From DAIOEK01 sp964648485 (lineage in GTDB: Bacteria; Chloroflexota; Anaerolineae; Anaerolineales; Anaerolineaceae), in NCBI GenBank assembly GCA_964648485.1, contig CAZYOF010000015.1:1-64000 (forward strand): a stretch of DNA of 64,000 nt, written 5' to 3'. The notes beneath the pieces are model-generated. The model had not been told where the DNA came from and ran no database searches. It saw only the letters and a list, made by a program, of their open reading frames with translations. The translations under genes were made by a program, and so were the position numbers. Positions 27,158 through 35,700 of this stretch are shown piece after piece (within the stretch, counting starts at the first letter, position 1; every line of letters begins with the position of its first letter).

Positions 27158-28105
27158 TTATTTTTCAGATCGAGCAATTACAAAAGCAACACCAAAAACA
27201 ATGACGATACCAATAATTCCAGCGATTATTGTCGCAACAGCTGGGTTGGATATACCAGGCATCGTGTAATCAGGAATAATATTATAGAATGAACCGCGTG
27301 CTGCCTCAAGAAATCCCTGTTTTTCAGCGACCCATTCCAAACCATCCGGATGACTGGATGCTAATGGGGAAAGAATTGCAAGAGTCAGGGCAATTAAACC
27401 TCCAACTATGAGTAAACCTTTTCCCCCCGATTTTCCGGTGTTATGCCTGGTGATCAAATCTTTCCTTGAAGCTAAGATAAATCCTAAAGCCCCTATTGTG
27501 ATCAATCCCTCACCAACCCCGATGATCGCATGGATGATAGCCATTGCTGGAATCGCGATATTGGCAGGGGATATACCCGATAAAGCAAGTTGGATTGCAC
27601 AGGATAAGGAAGCAATGAATATGGATAACCAGGCAGCAACAAAACCTGCAACCAATATCCCCCATGATGAATTTTTTAACAAATTCTTTAACAAACAGTA
27701 AACTGTATTTGCTACAAACACACCCACAATCGCCATGTTGAATATATTTGCACCCAACACAACTAGGCCACCATCTTGAAAGACGAATGCTTGCACAGAA
27801 ACTACGGTTGTCATTACCAACACTGCTTGCCATGGACCGAGTAAGATTGTTGCGATTGCTGATCCTAACAAGTGACCAGATGTCCCGCCGCTAACCGAGA
27901 AATTCAGCATTTGTCCGGCAAAGATGGCAGCTGCTAATATACCCATCAAAGGCACATCTTTGTCATTAATCAGCTTTTTCGTTTTTTTGAGAGCAATTCC
28001 GACTACAATAATTGATAATACCCAAAATAATACCGATACAACCACAGAAAGAAAGCCATCTGGGATATGCATTATGTTTTGAGAAATTATAGGTGAATAA
28101 AGCAT
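27158..28105 (-). CDS. cbiM: Nickel/cobalt transporter substrate-binding protein, CbiM fused to a PDGLE domain
   Basis: The 315-residue membrane protein has the CbiM/NikM core (MHIPDGFLSV ... GGTSGHLLGSAIATILLGPW, FQDGGLVVLGANIFNMA). A C-terminal CbiN/NikN-like part carries SHPDGLEWVAEKQGF between two helices, so it is a natural M-N fusion. In this family the metal is held by the free N-terminal Met and the next His of MHIPDG. Here that sequence starts at residue 12. ATG 28105 has a strong GGGAGG six bases upstream, while the internal ATG at 28072 has none. Either the extension is removed or the internal start is used. It is the first gene of the transporter operon and faces a Fur-family regulator across a palindromic operator. 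Confidence 0.88.
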   Translation of the reverse strand: MLYSPIISQNIMHIPDGFLSVVVSVLFWVLSIIVVGIALKKTKKLINDKDVPLMGILAAAIFAGQMLNFSVSGGTSGHLLGSAIATILLGPWQAVLVMTTVVSVQAFVFQDGGLVVLGANIFNMAIVGVFVANTVYCLLKNLLKNSSWGILVAGFVAAWLSIFIASLSCAIQLALSGISPANIAIPAMAIIHAIIGVGEGLITIGALGFILASRKDLITRHNTGKSGGKGLLIVGGLIALTLAILSPLASSHPDGLEWVAEKQGFLEAARGSFYNIIPDYTMPGISNPAVATIIAGIIGIVIVFGVAFVIARSEK

Positions 28106-28155
28106 CGACGTCCTCCCAACAATTTGCTAAAATGATTTAATTAATGATAACATTA

Positions 28156-28191
28156 TAATGCAAAATATTGTAATTGCAATTATTTGCATTA
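28156..28191. promoter_or_regulatory. Palindromic metal-regulator operator
   Basis: Nine-base arms TAATGCAAA and TTTGCATTA (28156-28164 and 28183-28191) flank an inner perfect palindrome TAATTGCAATTA (28171-28182). The element lies between divergent cbiM and the Fur-family gene and would let one repressor control both. The TGCAA-type half-sites are compatible with Nur-like or other Fur-family binding. Confidence 0.6.
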
Positions 28192-28204
28192 ATAGGTGCT
28201 AATT

Positions 28205-28585
28205 ATGAAAACATCTTCAACAGACTTGGTGATTTTAAAACTACTATCTACTAATCACCATCATTTAACATCGCAGCAAATCTATGAAAAAATTAGGGAC
28301 CACTTACCAGCCATAAACCCATCCACTGTTTACCGATCTTTGGAAAGATTAGTAAAAACTGGTAAAGTATCAATATCAGATATGGGTTTAGGAGCAGAAG
28401 TGTACGAAATTGTAGGGCAAGATATCCATCATCATATCGTTTGTCAAAATTGTGGCAAGATTCTTACAATCGACGATCGAGAAGTTCGTGGTTTCTTGGA
28501 AAAAATTGAACAAACATCAAAATATAGATTGACTACCAATCATCTTGTTTTATTTGGTATCTGCGAGAATTGCAAAGAATACTAA
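28205..28585 (+). CDS. Fur-family metal-responsive regulator (possibly Nur-like)
   Basis: The 126-residue protein has a winged-helix domain (LTSQQIYEKIRDHLPAINPSTVYRSLERLVKTGKV). The Fur metal/dimer domain follows, with DIHHHIVCQNCGKIL and a C-terminal CENC, giving the two CxxC structural zinc sites. ATG 28205 is preceded by TAGGTG; an in-frame GTG at 28196 is less likely. It is divergent from the nickel-type transporter and near larBEC, so a nickel-sensing role is inferred rather than shown. The regulatory site ligands cannot be assigned from the sequence alone. Confidence 0.85.
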   Translation: MKTSSTDLVILKLLSTNHHHLTSQQIYEKIRDHLPAINPSTVYRSLERLVKTGKVSISDMGLGAEVYEIVGQDIHHHIVCQNCGKILTIDDREVRGFLEKIEQTSKYRLTTNHLVLFGICENCKEY

Positions 28586-28648
28586 ATCTATCAACTGAAA
28601 AAAATTATCTCCAGATGTTATTTAATCCAATACCAAATTTATCTGCAT

Positions 28649-29842
28649 TTATTCTGGTACTGATATCTGCGATGTAATTGCGTTCATTACAGTCAGAAGT
28701 GGGATATCTTTTTCCTCGGCAATTCGCACACAATCTTCATATTCCGGGTAAGATTGCACCACCTTGCCTTCCAGTATTTTATCTTTGAGCATTATTTCGC
28801 CTAACGAAGTTTTTATCTTACGAAAAGCACGCTCAGCCTCAATTCTATGAACTGGATGTATTCTTACACCAAATGTGGAAGTTGTTTTTAATATCATTTC
28901 TGAAAAGCGGGTTTCATCTGCTTTTTGAGCAATAATACTCAATTTTGTACCTGGTCGGTTCTTCTTCATCTGAATCGCAGTGAAATATATATCCAGGGCA
29001 CCTGCTTCTAGCATTCTATGCATTAAGTCGCCCAGCACTTGAGGATTCATGTCATCAATATTAGTTTCAATAACTACATGTGTAGATTCTTCTGTACTGC
29101 CTTCACCTATGACAACCCTCAAAATATTAGCCCAGGGGAGATCGCGCTTTCCGGCACCAACACCAACATGATGAATACTCATCTCCGGCCTGGTGAATTT
29201 AGCGAATTCAGATAATATTGACATCCCGGTTGGCGTAACTTGCTCCATCTGTGCCGGAGAAGATACAGTCGGGGCAGAGCACATTTTCATTAATTCCAAT
29301 GTTGCCGGCGCTGGAACTGGCAACAGTCCATGGCTGGTTTGAACTGTTCCTCCCCCAACTGGTATGGGAGATGAATAAAGTTCACTAACTTGAAAATAAT
29401 CCAGTCCGATCATGACCCCGCAAATATCTAAAATAGAATCCACTGCCCCTACTTCATGAAAGTGCACCTGATCAATCGAGCTGCCATGAACTTTCGCTTC
29501 AGCTTCCGCAAGACGCAGGAATACCCGCAGGGAAGAATCCTTCACTCGATCTGACAGGGTACTTGTTTGTATGATTGTCTGAATATCTGAAAGATGACGG
29601 CTATGCGCATGGCCGTGATGATCGTGTTTGTGGGTCTCCCCCTCATCAAGTTCAAACTGGATATAGGTTGCGCGCATGCCATTCTTGCTGATTTCACTTA
29701 TCTTCATCTGTTGATATTCAGGCAAACCAAGTTTTAATAATTCTGAATGTAAAACTTGAACAGGCATTCCGGCATCAATCAGTGCTCCAAGCAGCATATC
29801 CCCACTTACCCCGGAAAAACAATCACAGAATAAAACATTCAT
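28649..29842 (-). CDS. larC: Nickel insertion protein of pincer-nucleotide cofactor synthesis
   Basis: The 397-residue protein opens with the LarC signature LFCDCFSGVSGDMLLGALIDAG. It has a histidine-rich stretch (THKHDHHGHAHSRH, about 70-83), then VHFHEVGAVDSILDICG and VPAPATLELM. The C-terminal half contains ETNIDDMNPQVLGDLMHRM. LarC places nickel into the sulfur-loaded pincer nucleotide using CTP. In Lactiplantibacillus it is read through a programmed frameshift; here both halves form one open frame. It overlaps larE by four bases (ATGA) and ends the larBEC operon. Confidence 0.93.
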   Translation of the reverse strand: MNVLFCDCFSGVSGDMLLGALIDAGMPVQVLHSELLKLGLPEYQQMKISEISKNGMRATYIQFELDEGETHKHDHHGHAHSRHLSDIQTIIQTSTLSDRVKDSSLRVFLRLAEAEAKVHGSSIDQVHFHEVGAVDSILDICGVMIGLDYFQVSELYSSPIPVGGGTVQTSHGLLPVPAPATLELMKMCSAPTVSSPAQMEQVTPTGMSILSEFAKFTRPEMSIHHVGVGAGKRDLPWANILRVVIGEGSTEESTHVVIETNIDDMNPQVLGDLMHRMLEAGALDIYFTAIQMKKNRPGTKLSIIAQKADETRFSEMILKTTSTFGVRIHPVHRIEAERAFRKIKTSLGEIMLKDKILEGKVVQSYPEYEDCVRIAEEKDIPLLTVMNAITSQISVPE

Positions 29843-30702
29843 TTGACAATCCCTTCATTTAAACTCCCCTGTCGGTATCCATTGGGATCGACTCTAATTT
29901 TTTTGAATCCAATTTTATTGAGTGCGCTTTGGATTTTATCTTCTTCCACCATACATCGCTGTACGTCATTTACATCAACTTCAATACTACAGATATCATC
30001 TCCCCAACGAATACGCACTTTATTGTATCCCTGTCCACGCAGAAATTTCTCCCCTGCGTCGATCAATGAAAGAATTTTTTCGTTTAGTGGAATTCCATAA
30101 GGAATTCGGGTTGCCAGACAGGGTGAACTGGGTTTATCCCATGTCGGCAGATCCAGCCATTTGGATAGCACCCTTATATCATTCTTTGTAAATCCACACA
30201 TTACCAGCGGACTTATAGTTTGTGTTATTTCCACCGCTTTTCTACCGGGTCTGTAATCTGATAGATCATCAATATTTTGCCCTTCCATGACAACAGCAAA
30301 TCCATTATCCCTGGCAAATGACCAGATCAATTCCATAATCATTTTCTTACAATGAAAGCATCGATCAACCGGGTTTGATTTAATCATCGGATTATCAAGG
30401 ATGCCAGCAACCAATTGAATATGGGGAATTCCCAGTAAAAAAGCAGTTTCAATGGATGAAAAAAGTTGATCCTGGCTATCCATTGAAGAAACCACTGTCA
30501 CAGCATTCATCTGGGAGCCCAGTAACAAGTAAGTCCACCCTGCGAGAAATGTGCTATCGACACCTCCAGAGTAGGCAACCACAGCGGATGGATACTCCAA
30601 TATTAAATTGCATAGCTTTTCTGCTTTTATGATGAGTTGCGGATCGCAACCATCATTTTTCATCTTTGTCAGAATTTTTGATTTCTGAACGTTTTTACTC
30701 AT
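29839..30702 (-). CDS. larE: ATP-dependent sacrificial sulfur transferase
   Basis: The 287-residue protein has the PP-loop SGGVDSTF at residues 45-52, CFHCKKMI near residue 112 and the conserved cysteine region SSPCLATRIPYG. LarE adenylates the cofactor precursor and donates sulfur. Some family members give up a cysteine sulfur and others use an Fe-S cluster. The extra cysteines here leave both options open. It overlaps larB by eight bases (ATGAGTAA) and larC by four, so the three are coupled. Confidence 0.92.
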   Translation of the reverse strand: MSKNVQKSKILTKMKNDGCDPQLIIKAEKLCNLILEYPSAVVAYSGGVDSTFLAGWTYLLLGSQMNAVTVVSSMDSQDQLFSSIETAFLLGIPHIQLVAGILDNPMIKSNPVDRCFHCKKMIMELIWSFARDNGFAVVMEGQNIDDLSDYRPGRKAVEITQTISPLVMCGFTKNDIRVLSKWLDLPTWDKPSSPCLATRIPYGIPLNEKILSLIDAGEKFLRGQGYNKVRIRWGDDICSIEVDVNDVQRCMVEEDKIQSALNKIGFKKIRVDPNGYRQGSLNEGIVK

Positions 30703-31483
30703 TCGCCTGCCAGATCCTTGCGTTTATCTTGGCTGCCATACATCCAGCTCCAAAACCATTATCAATGTTTACCACTGCAAGACCGGGTGAGCAACTATTG
30801 AGCATTCCTAGCAGGGCAGCAAGACCGCCAAAGCTAGCGCCATAACCAACACTTGTAGGAAGCGCGATGATCGGAGCAGTTATTAATCCACCAATCACTG
30901 ACGGCAAGGCACCTTCCATTCCTGCAGCCACGATGACAACATTTGCCTTGCGTAAGTCATCCAGTCGGTTGAAGAGACGGTGAACACCCGCTACCCCAAC
31001 ATCAAATATCCGCTGTACTTCATGCCCCATCATCTCTGCTGTGACTGCAGCCTCCTCAGCCACTGGGATATCTGATGTGCCTGCAGTCACAACTACGATT
31101 CCTTCATATTTTTCTATCTCAATATTTGGTCGTTTGAGTAATAATCGAGTTTCAGGCGAATATTCTGCATCAGTCAGATGGTCTTTTATTTTCGAATACA
31201 TTTCAGCAGTTACCCGGGTAGCCAGGACGCCGGATCCATGAGCAGCGAATTGATTAAATATTTTAATAACTTGCGCTGGCGTTTTCCCATCGGCATAAAT
31301 TACTTCGGGTATCCCCGTCCTTTCCCGGCGTTCATAATCGAGATTGGAAAATTCACTTTCCTCAATTTTTGCTAACCCATGAAGGATTTCCTGAACATCG
31401 TTAATATCAACATTTCCTGCTTTGTATTCCTCTAATATTTGAATTAACCTGGCTGAAAGATTTTGTTTCATATTGTTTTCCAT
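30695..31483 (-). CDS. larB: Pyridinium-3,5-biscarboxylate mononucleotide synthase
   Basis: The 262-residue protein matches LarB. An N-terminal helical part is followed by a PurE/AIR-carboxylase-like domain with VVVTAGTSDIPVAEEAAVTAE, VVIVAAGMEGALPSVIGGL and LPTSVGYGASFGGLAALLGMLNSC. It carboxylates and hydrolyses nicotinic acid adenine dinucleotide as the first step of nickel-pincer nucleotide synthesis. ATG 31483 is used here; ATG 31471 (MKQNLS) has slightly better ribosome-binding-site spacing. It leads the larBEC operon. A terminator lies just upstream for the preceding Fe-S operon. Confidence 0.92.
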   Translation of the reverse strand: MENNMKQNLSARLIQILEEYKAGNVDINDVQEILHGLAKIEESEFSNLDYERRERTGIPEVIYADGKTPAQVIKIFNQFAAHGSGVLATRVTAEMYSKIKDHLTDAEYSPETRLLLKRPNIEIEKYEGIVVVTAGTSDIPVAEEAAVTAEMMGHEVQRIFDVGVAGVHRLFNRLDDLRKANVVIVAAGMEGALPSVIGGLITAPIIALPTSVGYGASFGGLAALLGMLNSCSPGLAVVNIDNGFGAGCMAAKINARIWQANE

Positions 31484-31523
31484 CCTTCAATTATAACTAT
31501 GATTGGAAGCCATCAAATTTAAA

Positions 31524-31553
31524 AATGGATGCATTCAAAAAAATGCATCCATT
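31524..31553 (-). terminator. Terminator of the NapH-like operon
   Basis: A perfect 12-bp stem AATGGATGCATT / AATGCATCCATT with a 6-base loop is followed on the minus strand by TTTTAAATTT. It separates the Fe-S operon from larBEC. Confidence 0.8.
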
Positions 31554-31573
31554 GAAGATTAACTTTTTAATAT

Positions 31574-32347
31574 CTATGGCAACAGGTTGATTGCTGCCTG
31601 AAGTTCTGTTTTCAATTGTAAAAATTCTATACCTTTTTCTAATGCATAATCTTTAATCACAATATTTTGATCTGGCATATCAGCTTTCAAGGTCATTGAA
31701 ATCATATCCGGTGACAATCCCCAATCAATTAGATTTTTAAAAGTGGTTTTACCGGTAATTGTTCGTTCGCCAGAATTGGAGGTGGATTCCTGCGGTTCCA
31801 CAGTAGCAGTCTGATTAATACTCTGGTCAGTAGGATTACCATCAACTGTTGGTACCGGTTCATCAGTCTTGTAAGTATGATTTCTGAGGTATTCAATCTG
31901 CTCAGGCAGCATATTGCCGTTGAGTTGCAATATTTTTTCTGCCTCCGGGAAGAGATAACTTTCCTCTGAATTTTCTAAATCATATGGCAAACCTCTATAA
32001 AACGCAACGAACATTCTGACCGCACTGGTTCCCATTTCAACAGGCAGATCTGCGTTAACATCTTCTAATGACTTCAGAGAGAAAGTTTCTGTATCCACTT
32101 CCGGAGGTAGTTTAAAAGCAATGTGTAAATCATCAAGAGGAATATTGAACAAATTATGGATGTCTCCAAAAGTATATGATCCTCGAATATCAGCCGGATT
32201 ATACTCCCCAGATACGTCACCAGTGGTAAATTTCTCAGGTGTCTTGTCTGATTCTGTTTGCCAGTAATTTAATACACTGCTCACACCAATACCACCAAAG
32301 AGGATAACAAGTATGATGAAAGCCAATGGAATTGATTTTAGATTCAT
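31574..32347 (-). CDS. Membrane-anchored protein with two TFxD/NL repeat motifs, partner of the Fe-S membrane protein
   Basis: I do not assign a function to this 257-residue protein. It has one N-terminal anchor helix (IPLAFIILVILFGGIGVSSVL) and is otherwise extracytoplasmic. Two similar short motifs occur: GSYTFGDIHNLFNIPLDDL near residue 56 and GKTTFKNLIDWGLSPDMI near residue 207. Such repeats occur in proteins paired with NapH/YccM-like ferredoxins. A Thr/Pro-rich linker lies between them. It begins one base after the stop of the Fe-S gene, so the two are co-translated and probably interact at the membrane. Confidence 0.6.
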   Translation of the reverse strand: MNLKSIPLAFIILVILFGGIGVSSVLNYWQTESDKTPEKFTTGDVSGEYNPADIRGSYTFGDIHNLFNIPLDDLHIAFKLPPEVDTETFSLKSLEDVNADLPVEMGTSAVRMFVAFYRGLPYDLENSEESYLFPEAEKILQLNGNMLPEQIEYLRNHTYKTDEPVPTVDGNPTDQSINQTATVEPQESTSNSGERTITGKTTFKNLIDWGLSPDMISMTLKADMPDQNIVIKDYALEKGIEFLQLKTELQAAINLLP

Positions 32348-32348
32348 C

Positions 32349-33236
32349 TTATTTACCTGCCTTTACTGATCCGGGAAGAATACAGGTTTTTTGAGGGTGC
32401 CTGGTTGAAAAAACAACCGTCCCTGCGACTGGACAATGTGCTTCGGATGTACACTCGAGACATGAAATACATTGATGATCGTGAACAATTTTCTTGGAAC
32501 TAACATTAATATTCATCGGGCAGGTGATATCGCAGGCACCATCCATGCGGCAGGTTGATTCGACCCTGCGAATACCGAATATTCTGAACAGGTTGGTTAA
32601 TCCTAGAACTGCTCCATAGGGACAGGCATATTTACACCAGGGTCGTTCTATGAATAACGAACTCAAGATCGTTATCCCTAAAACAAAATATCCGCCAATG
32701 GCTACTTCCCCCGTCCAAAAATTAAACAAGGCAAAATATGGATCATAATCGGCAAAGATTAACTTTGCGGATGTCGCTGTCATGTAAAGTACCCAGGCTA
32801 GAACAATATAACGAAGATAGCGAAGAATTCGATCATACTTCTCAGGGATAAAATGATTGTATTTTTTCCTCTTAAATATTTTCTTGCCAATACCTGCAAT
32901 CCATTCCTGGAAAGTTCCAAAAGGGCATACCCAACCACAAAAAACTGGACCAAACAAAATTGCCAAGATAAAACCAATCACCATGAGAATGAATGAAGAT
33001 TCATGGATTTTCTGAACAAATGTACCAGAAGTAATAAATTGGTAAATTGTTACAACGCCACCAAATGGGCAGAGTGCATGCAATGATGCACTTGCAATTA
33101 ATGGTATTCCTTTACCTGACTCAGCAAGGGTATAATTTATCGCGATTAATGCAATAAGAATAAAGAAAAACAGCTGTACTGCACTTCGAATCCAGATACG
33201 TCTCTTAAAAAACCGATTAGATAACAATTTTTGCAT
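32349..33236 (-). CDS. NapH/YccM-type polyferredoxin membrane protein
   Basis: The 295-residue protein has four or five transmembrane helices and cysteine clusters facing the cytoplasm. FCGWVCPFGTFQEW and WCKYACPYGAVLGL are the paired CxxxCP motifs of the NapH/NosR/CcoG superfamily. A C-terminal ferredoxin-like part with CRMDGACDITCPMNI and CISCLECTSEAHCP offers up to two 4Fe-4S clusters. It likely passes electrons between quinol or cytosolic donors and an extracytoplasmic acceptor. The acceptor is not in the window; the downstream anchored partner is the only co-encoded candidate. Confidence 0.85.
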   Translation of the reverse strand: MQKLLSNRFFKRRIWIRSAVQLFFFILIALIAINYTLAESGKGIPLIASASLHALCPFGGVVTIYQFITSGTFVQKIHESSFILMVIGFILAILFGPVFCGWVCPFGTFQEWIAGIGKKIFKRKKYNHFIPEKYDRILRYLRYIVLAWVLYMTATSAKLIFADYDPYFALFNFWTGEVAIGGYFVLGITILSSLFIERPWCKYACPYGAVLGLTNLFRIFGIRRVESTCRMDGACDITCPMNINVSSKKIVHDHQCISCLECTSEAHCPVAGTVVFSTRHPQKTCILPGSVKAGK

Positions 33237-33402
33237 TATTTTTCTCCTGAAATCATCAGTAATCTCAATATATAACTATAAATATAAAATATGTAGATGA
33301 TAAGAATGAGATATGAAGAAATTGTGAAGAGATCTAAACCAATATGGCTTAACCATTTATTAATATCACAAACCCAAATTACAACTTAAGTTGATGATAA
33401 AT

Positions 33403-33438
33403 AACAGAGTGCCCGGACTGGAATCCGGGCACTCTGTT
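33403..33438 (-). terminator. Citrate synthase terminator
   Basis: A perfect 15-bp stem AACAGAGTGCCCGGA / TCCGGGCACTCTGTT with a 6-base loop lies 35 bases after the citrate synthase stop. The following T content is modest on both strands. Confidence 0.75.
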
Positions 33439-33472
33439 TGTAAGGAGGACAGCATGAACCAAAAAGAATATC

Positions 33473-34786
33473 TCAGGGAGAAACCTCAGATTGGTCGATG
33501 ATTTTTTCTAAGATGTCGGTAGTCAATGATTTTGGTCGTTCAAGCGGTTTACCCATCGCTCTTGACCAGGTAACGTGTGTCGTAATACCCAGTATTCGGC
33601 TGAAACCAAATAAAACCGTATAAAAATCTGATTCCGTCAATCCGAAGAAACATTGAAGTGTTCCATTGATCGCATCTACGTTAGGCCATGGATTCTTGAC
33701 TTTATTGTTATATTGCAAAATCCCTGGTAAGGTCTGGAAAACCATATCAACAAGTTTAAATAGTTCGTAATCAGGCATATATTTTTTTGCAAATTCATAT
33801 TGAGCTGTAAAACGTGGATCTGTCACTCTCAAAACAGCATGCCCATAACCCGGTATAACTCTGCCGCTCTTTAGGAAATTCACCAGGTAGTCAGTCAATT
33901 CTTCCTGGGTGGGTAAGCCATCAAAATATGCCAACACATCCTGAAGCCAGCGTAAGCACTCTTGATTAGCCAGACCATGTAAAGGTCCAGCAAGACCTTC
34001 CATACCCGCCGCACATGAAAGATATATATCTGATAAGGCTGAACCAACCAGGTGACTTGCATGCGCACTGACATTGGCACCTTCATGATCTGAATGAAGA
34101 ACCACAAATAACCGCATCAGATCCATATAAGCCCGATCATTCTTGCCAATCATGTATGCAAAATTAGCACTCCAATCCAGTTTTGGATTAGGCTGTACGA
34201 ATATTCCACCTCTGTATTTGAGATTATAAATATTTGCAATAATCGTTGGCAATTTTGCAGTTAAATTTAGGCTATCCTCCAGATAGAAGCCCCAATAATC
34301 TTTTTTATCAATACCGTAATAAAAACGGCGGGCAAAAACCGATTCGCTTTGTAATGCAAGAATCGCTTGAGAGAACAGGGTCATTGGATGTGTATATGCC
34401 GGCATGGGTTGTAATGACTTGAATACATGCTCAGGGACATTACTTCGAACCTTCCATTCAATCTCAACCTGGTTTGCCTCCTCTTTTGTTGGCATTTCTC
34501 CGGTCATAAGAAGGTAATACAACCCGCCAGCCAATGGAAATTCACCATGATCGGGTTTGGGTAACAAATCTAAAACTTCCTGTACGGTGTATCCCCTCAG
34601 CTCTAAGCCTTTAAGCGGATCTACATAGGATACATCACTGACTTGAATAGGCACGCCCCGGATACCACCATAAATTTGTTCGACAGTAACATCTGCCACA
34701 TGGAAGGGGCCATTTTCCCTGATTAGCCGGCTCATCCGATCCTTTTCTTGGGTGAGTTTTGTAGCGATACGTTCTTCAATTTTCAT
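33473..34786 (-). CDS. Citrate synthase, mitochondrial/eukaryotic-like type I
   Basis: The 437-residue enzyme is full length. It carries the catalytic regions LHSDHEGANVSAHASHLVGSA (about 232), VIPGYGHAVLRVTDPR (about 312) and KNPWPNVDAINGTL (about 366), which hold the two histidines and the aspartate. The wording of these motifs, plus AAGMEGLAGPLHGLANQE and WSRAMGKPLERPKS, is much closer to mitochondrial citrate synthase than to E. coli GltA. It condenses acetyl-CoA and oxaloacetate. AAGGAGG precedes the ATG, which overlaps the IclR stop by four bases, so regulator and enzyme form one operon. Re-citrate synthase is excluded by the fold signature. Confidence 0.93.
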   Translation of the reverse strand: MKIEERIATKLTQEKDRMSRLIRENGPFHVADVTVEQIYGGIRGVPIQVSDVSYVDPLKGLELRGYTVQEVLDLLPKPDHGEFPLAGGLYYLLMTGEMPTKEEANQVEIEWKVRSNVPEHVFKSLQPMPAYTHPMTLFSQAILALQSESVFARRFYYGIDKKDYWGFYLEDSLNLTAKLPTIIANIYNLKYRGGIFVQPNPKLDWSANFAYMIGKNDRAYMDLMRLFVVLHSDHEGANVSAHASHLVGSALSDIYLSCAAGMEGLAGPLHGLANQECLRWLQDVLAYFDGLPTQEELTDYLVNFLKSGRVIPGYGHAVLRVTDPRFTAQYEFAKKYMPDYELFKLVDMVFQTLPGILQYNNKVKNPWPNVDAINGTLQCFFGLTESDFYTVLFGFSRILGITTHVTWSRAMGKPLERPKSLTTDILEKIIDQSEVSP

Positions 34787-35583
34787 TTATTCCTCCTTCC
34801 ATAACCGGCATTACTGTAATAGCTGAATCCCATCTGTCGGGATATATCTTGTGCAGAAGATACAATTTCTCTGGCATACTTTTCAATAGTTTCACGGGTA
34901 AACCGTTGTGATGGACCGGAGATGGTCAGTGCCCCAATAACTTCATGGTTGGGGCCATATATGGGAGCAGCTACCCCAGAGGCATCTTGAATCCATTCGC
35001 CATGAGATACTGCATAACCCTTCTGTCTGACTTTTTCCAACTCGGTATGGAGTGCATCAGCAGATGTGATAGTTCTGGCAGTGAATGGAGTAAGACTGGA
35101 AGCCTCAATTACATCATTGATCACATTTTCTGGTAGATATGCAAGGATTGCTTTTCCGGCAGATCCTGCATATAACGGTAGTCTTCTGCCTAATCTGGCG
35201 ACGATCCTTACCGTTTGAGGTGATTCCAGCCTTTCAACGCAAACCCGGTCATACCCATCTCTCAGGTAAAGACTGATCGTTTCCTGCGTTATTTGCTGTA
35301 ATTCGCTCATGATTGGTTGAGCAATAGTACGGATATCTAACGACGTCAGATAAACGCCCGTCCATGTGAGCAATCGTATTCCAAGAGAGTAACCACGGGT
35401 TACAGAATTTTGGTTGAGTATCCCGCGGTCTTTCATGGCAGTCATCAAACGCCCTACTGTGCTGGTTGTCAAACCTGTCATTCGGGCAATTTCCCGAACT
35501 CCGATTTCAGGTTTTTCAACGCTAAAGCAATCCAGTATTTCGCAGAGATGAGCCAGTACGCCTTTATCTTCAGATTCTTTCAT
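34783..35583 (-). CDS. IclR-family transcriptional regulator
   Basis: The 266-residue regulator has an N-terminal winged helix (KPEIGVREIARMTGLTTSTVGRLMTAMKDRGIL). An effector-binding GAF-like domain follows (GRRLPLYAGSAGKAILAYLPE, YAVSHGEWIQDASGVAAPIYG, ALTISGPSQRFT). I place the start at ATG 35583 because everything upstream to 35730 contains the promoter. It overlaps citrate synthase by four bases and is divergent from icd-acnA. With a palindrome over the shared control region, it probably senses a TCA-related acid and controls citrate-to-oxoglutarate flux and its own operon. Confidence 0.88.
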   Translation of the reverse strand: MKESEDKGVLAHLCEILDCFSVEKPEIGVREIARMTGLTTSTVGRLMTAMKDRGILNQNSVTRGYSLGIRLLTWTGVYLTSLDIRTIAQPIMSELQQITQETISLYLRDGYDRVCVERLESPQTVRIVARLGRRLPLYAGSAGKAILAYLPENVINDVIEASSLTPFTARTITSADALHTELEKVRQKGYAVSHGEWIQDASGVAAPIYGPNHEVIGALTISGPSQRFTRETIEKYAREIVSSAQDISRQMGFSYYSNAGYGRRNK

Positions 35584-35630
35584 CTTCCCCACCGCCGTCT
35601 CGTTTATTGGTACAATGTCCCAATTAGTAA

Positions 35631-35667
35631 TGTATAATAATATACAGAATTCTCTGATGATTGTCAA
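35631..35667 (-). promoter_or_regulatory. iclR-citrate synthase promoter with overlapping palindrome
   Basis: On the minus strand TTGACA (35662-35667) and TATATT (35639-35644) are separated by 17 bases. The palindrome TGTATAATAATATACA (35631-35646) covers the -10, a good position for repression by the IclR protein. The divergent icd gene starts 55 bases away. Confidence 0.65.
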
Positions 35668-35700
35668 TAGAATAAACCAGCGAATATTTTTAAGGGGCAC

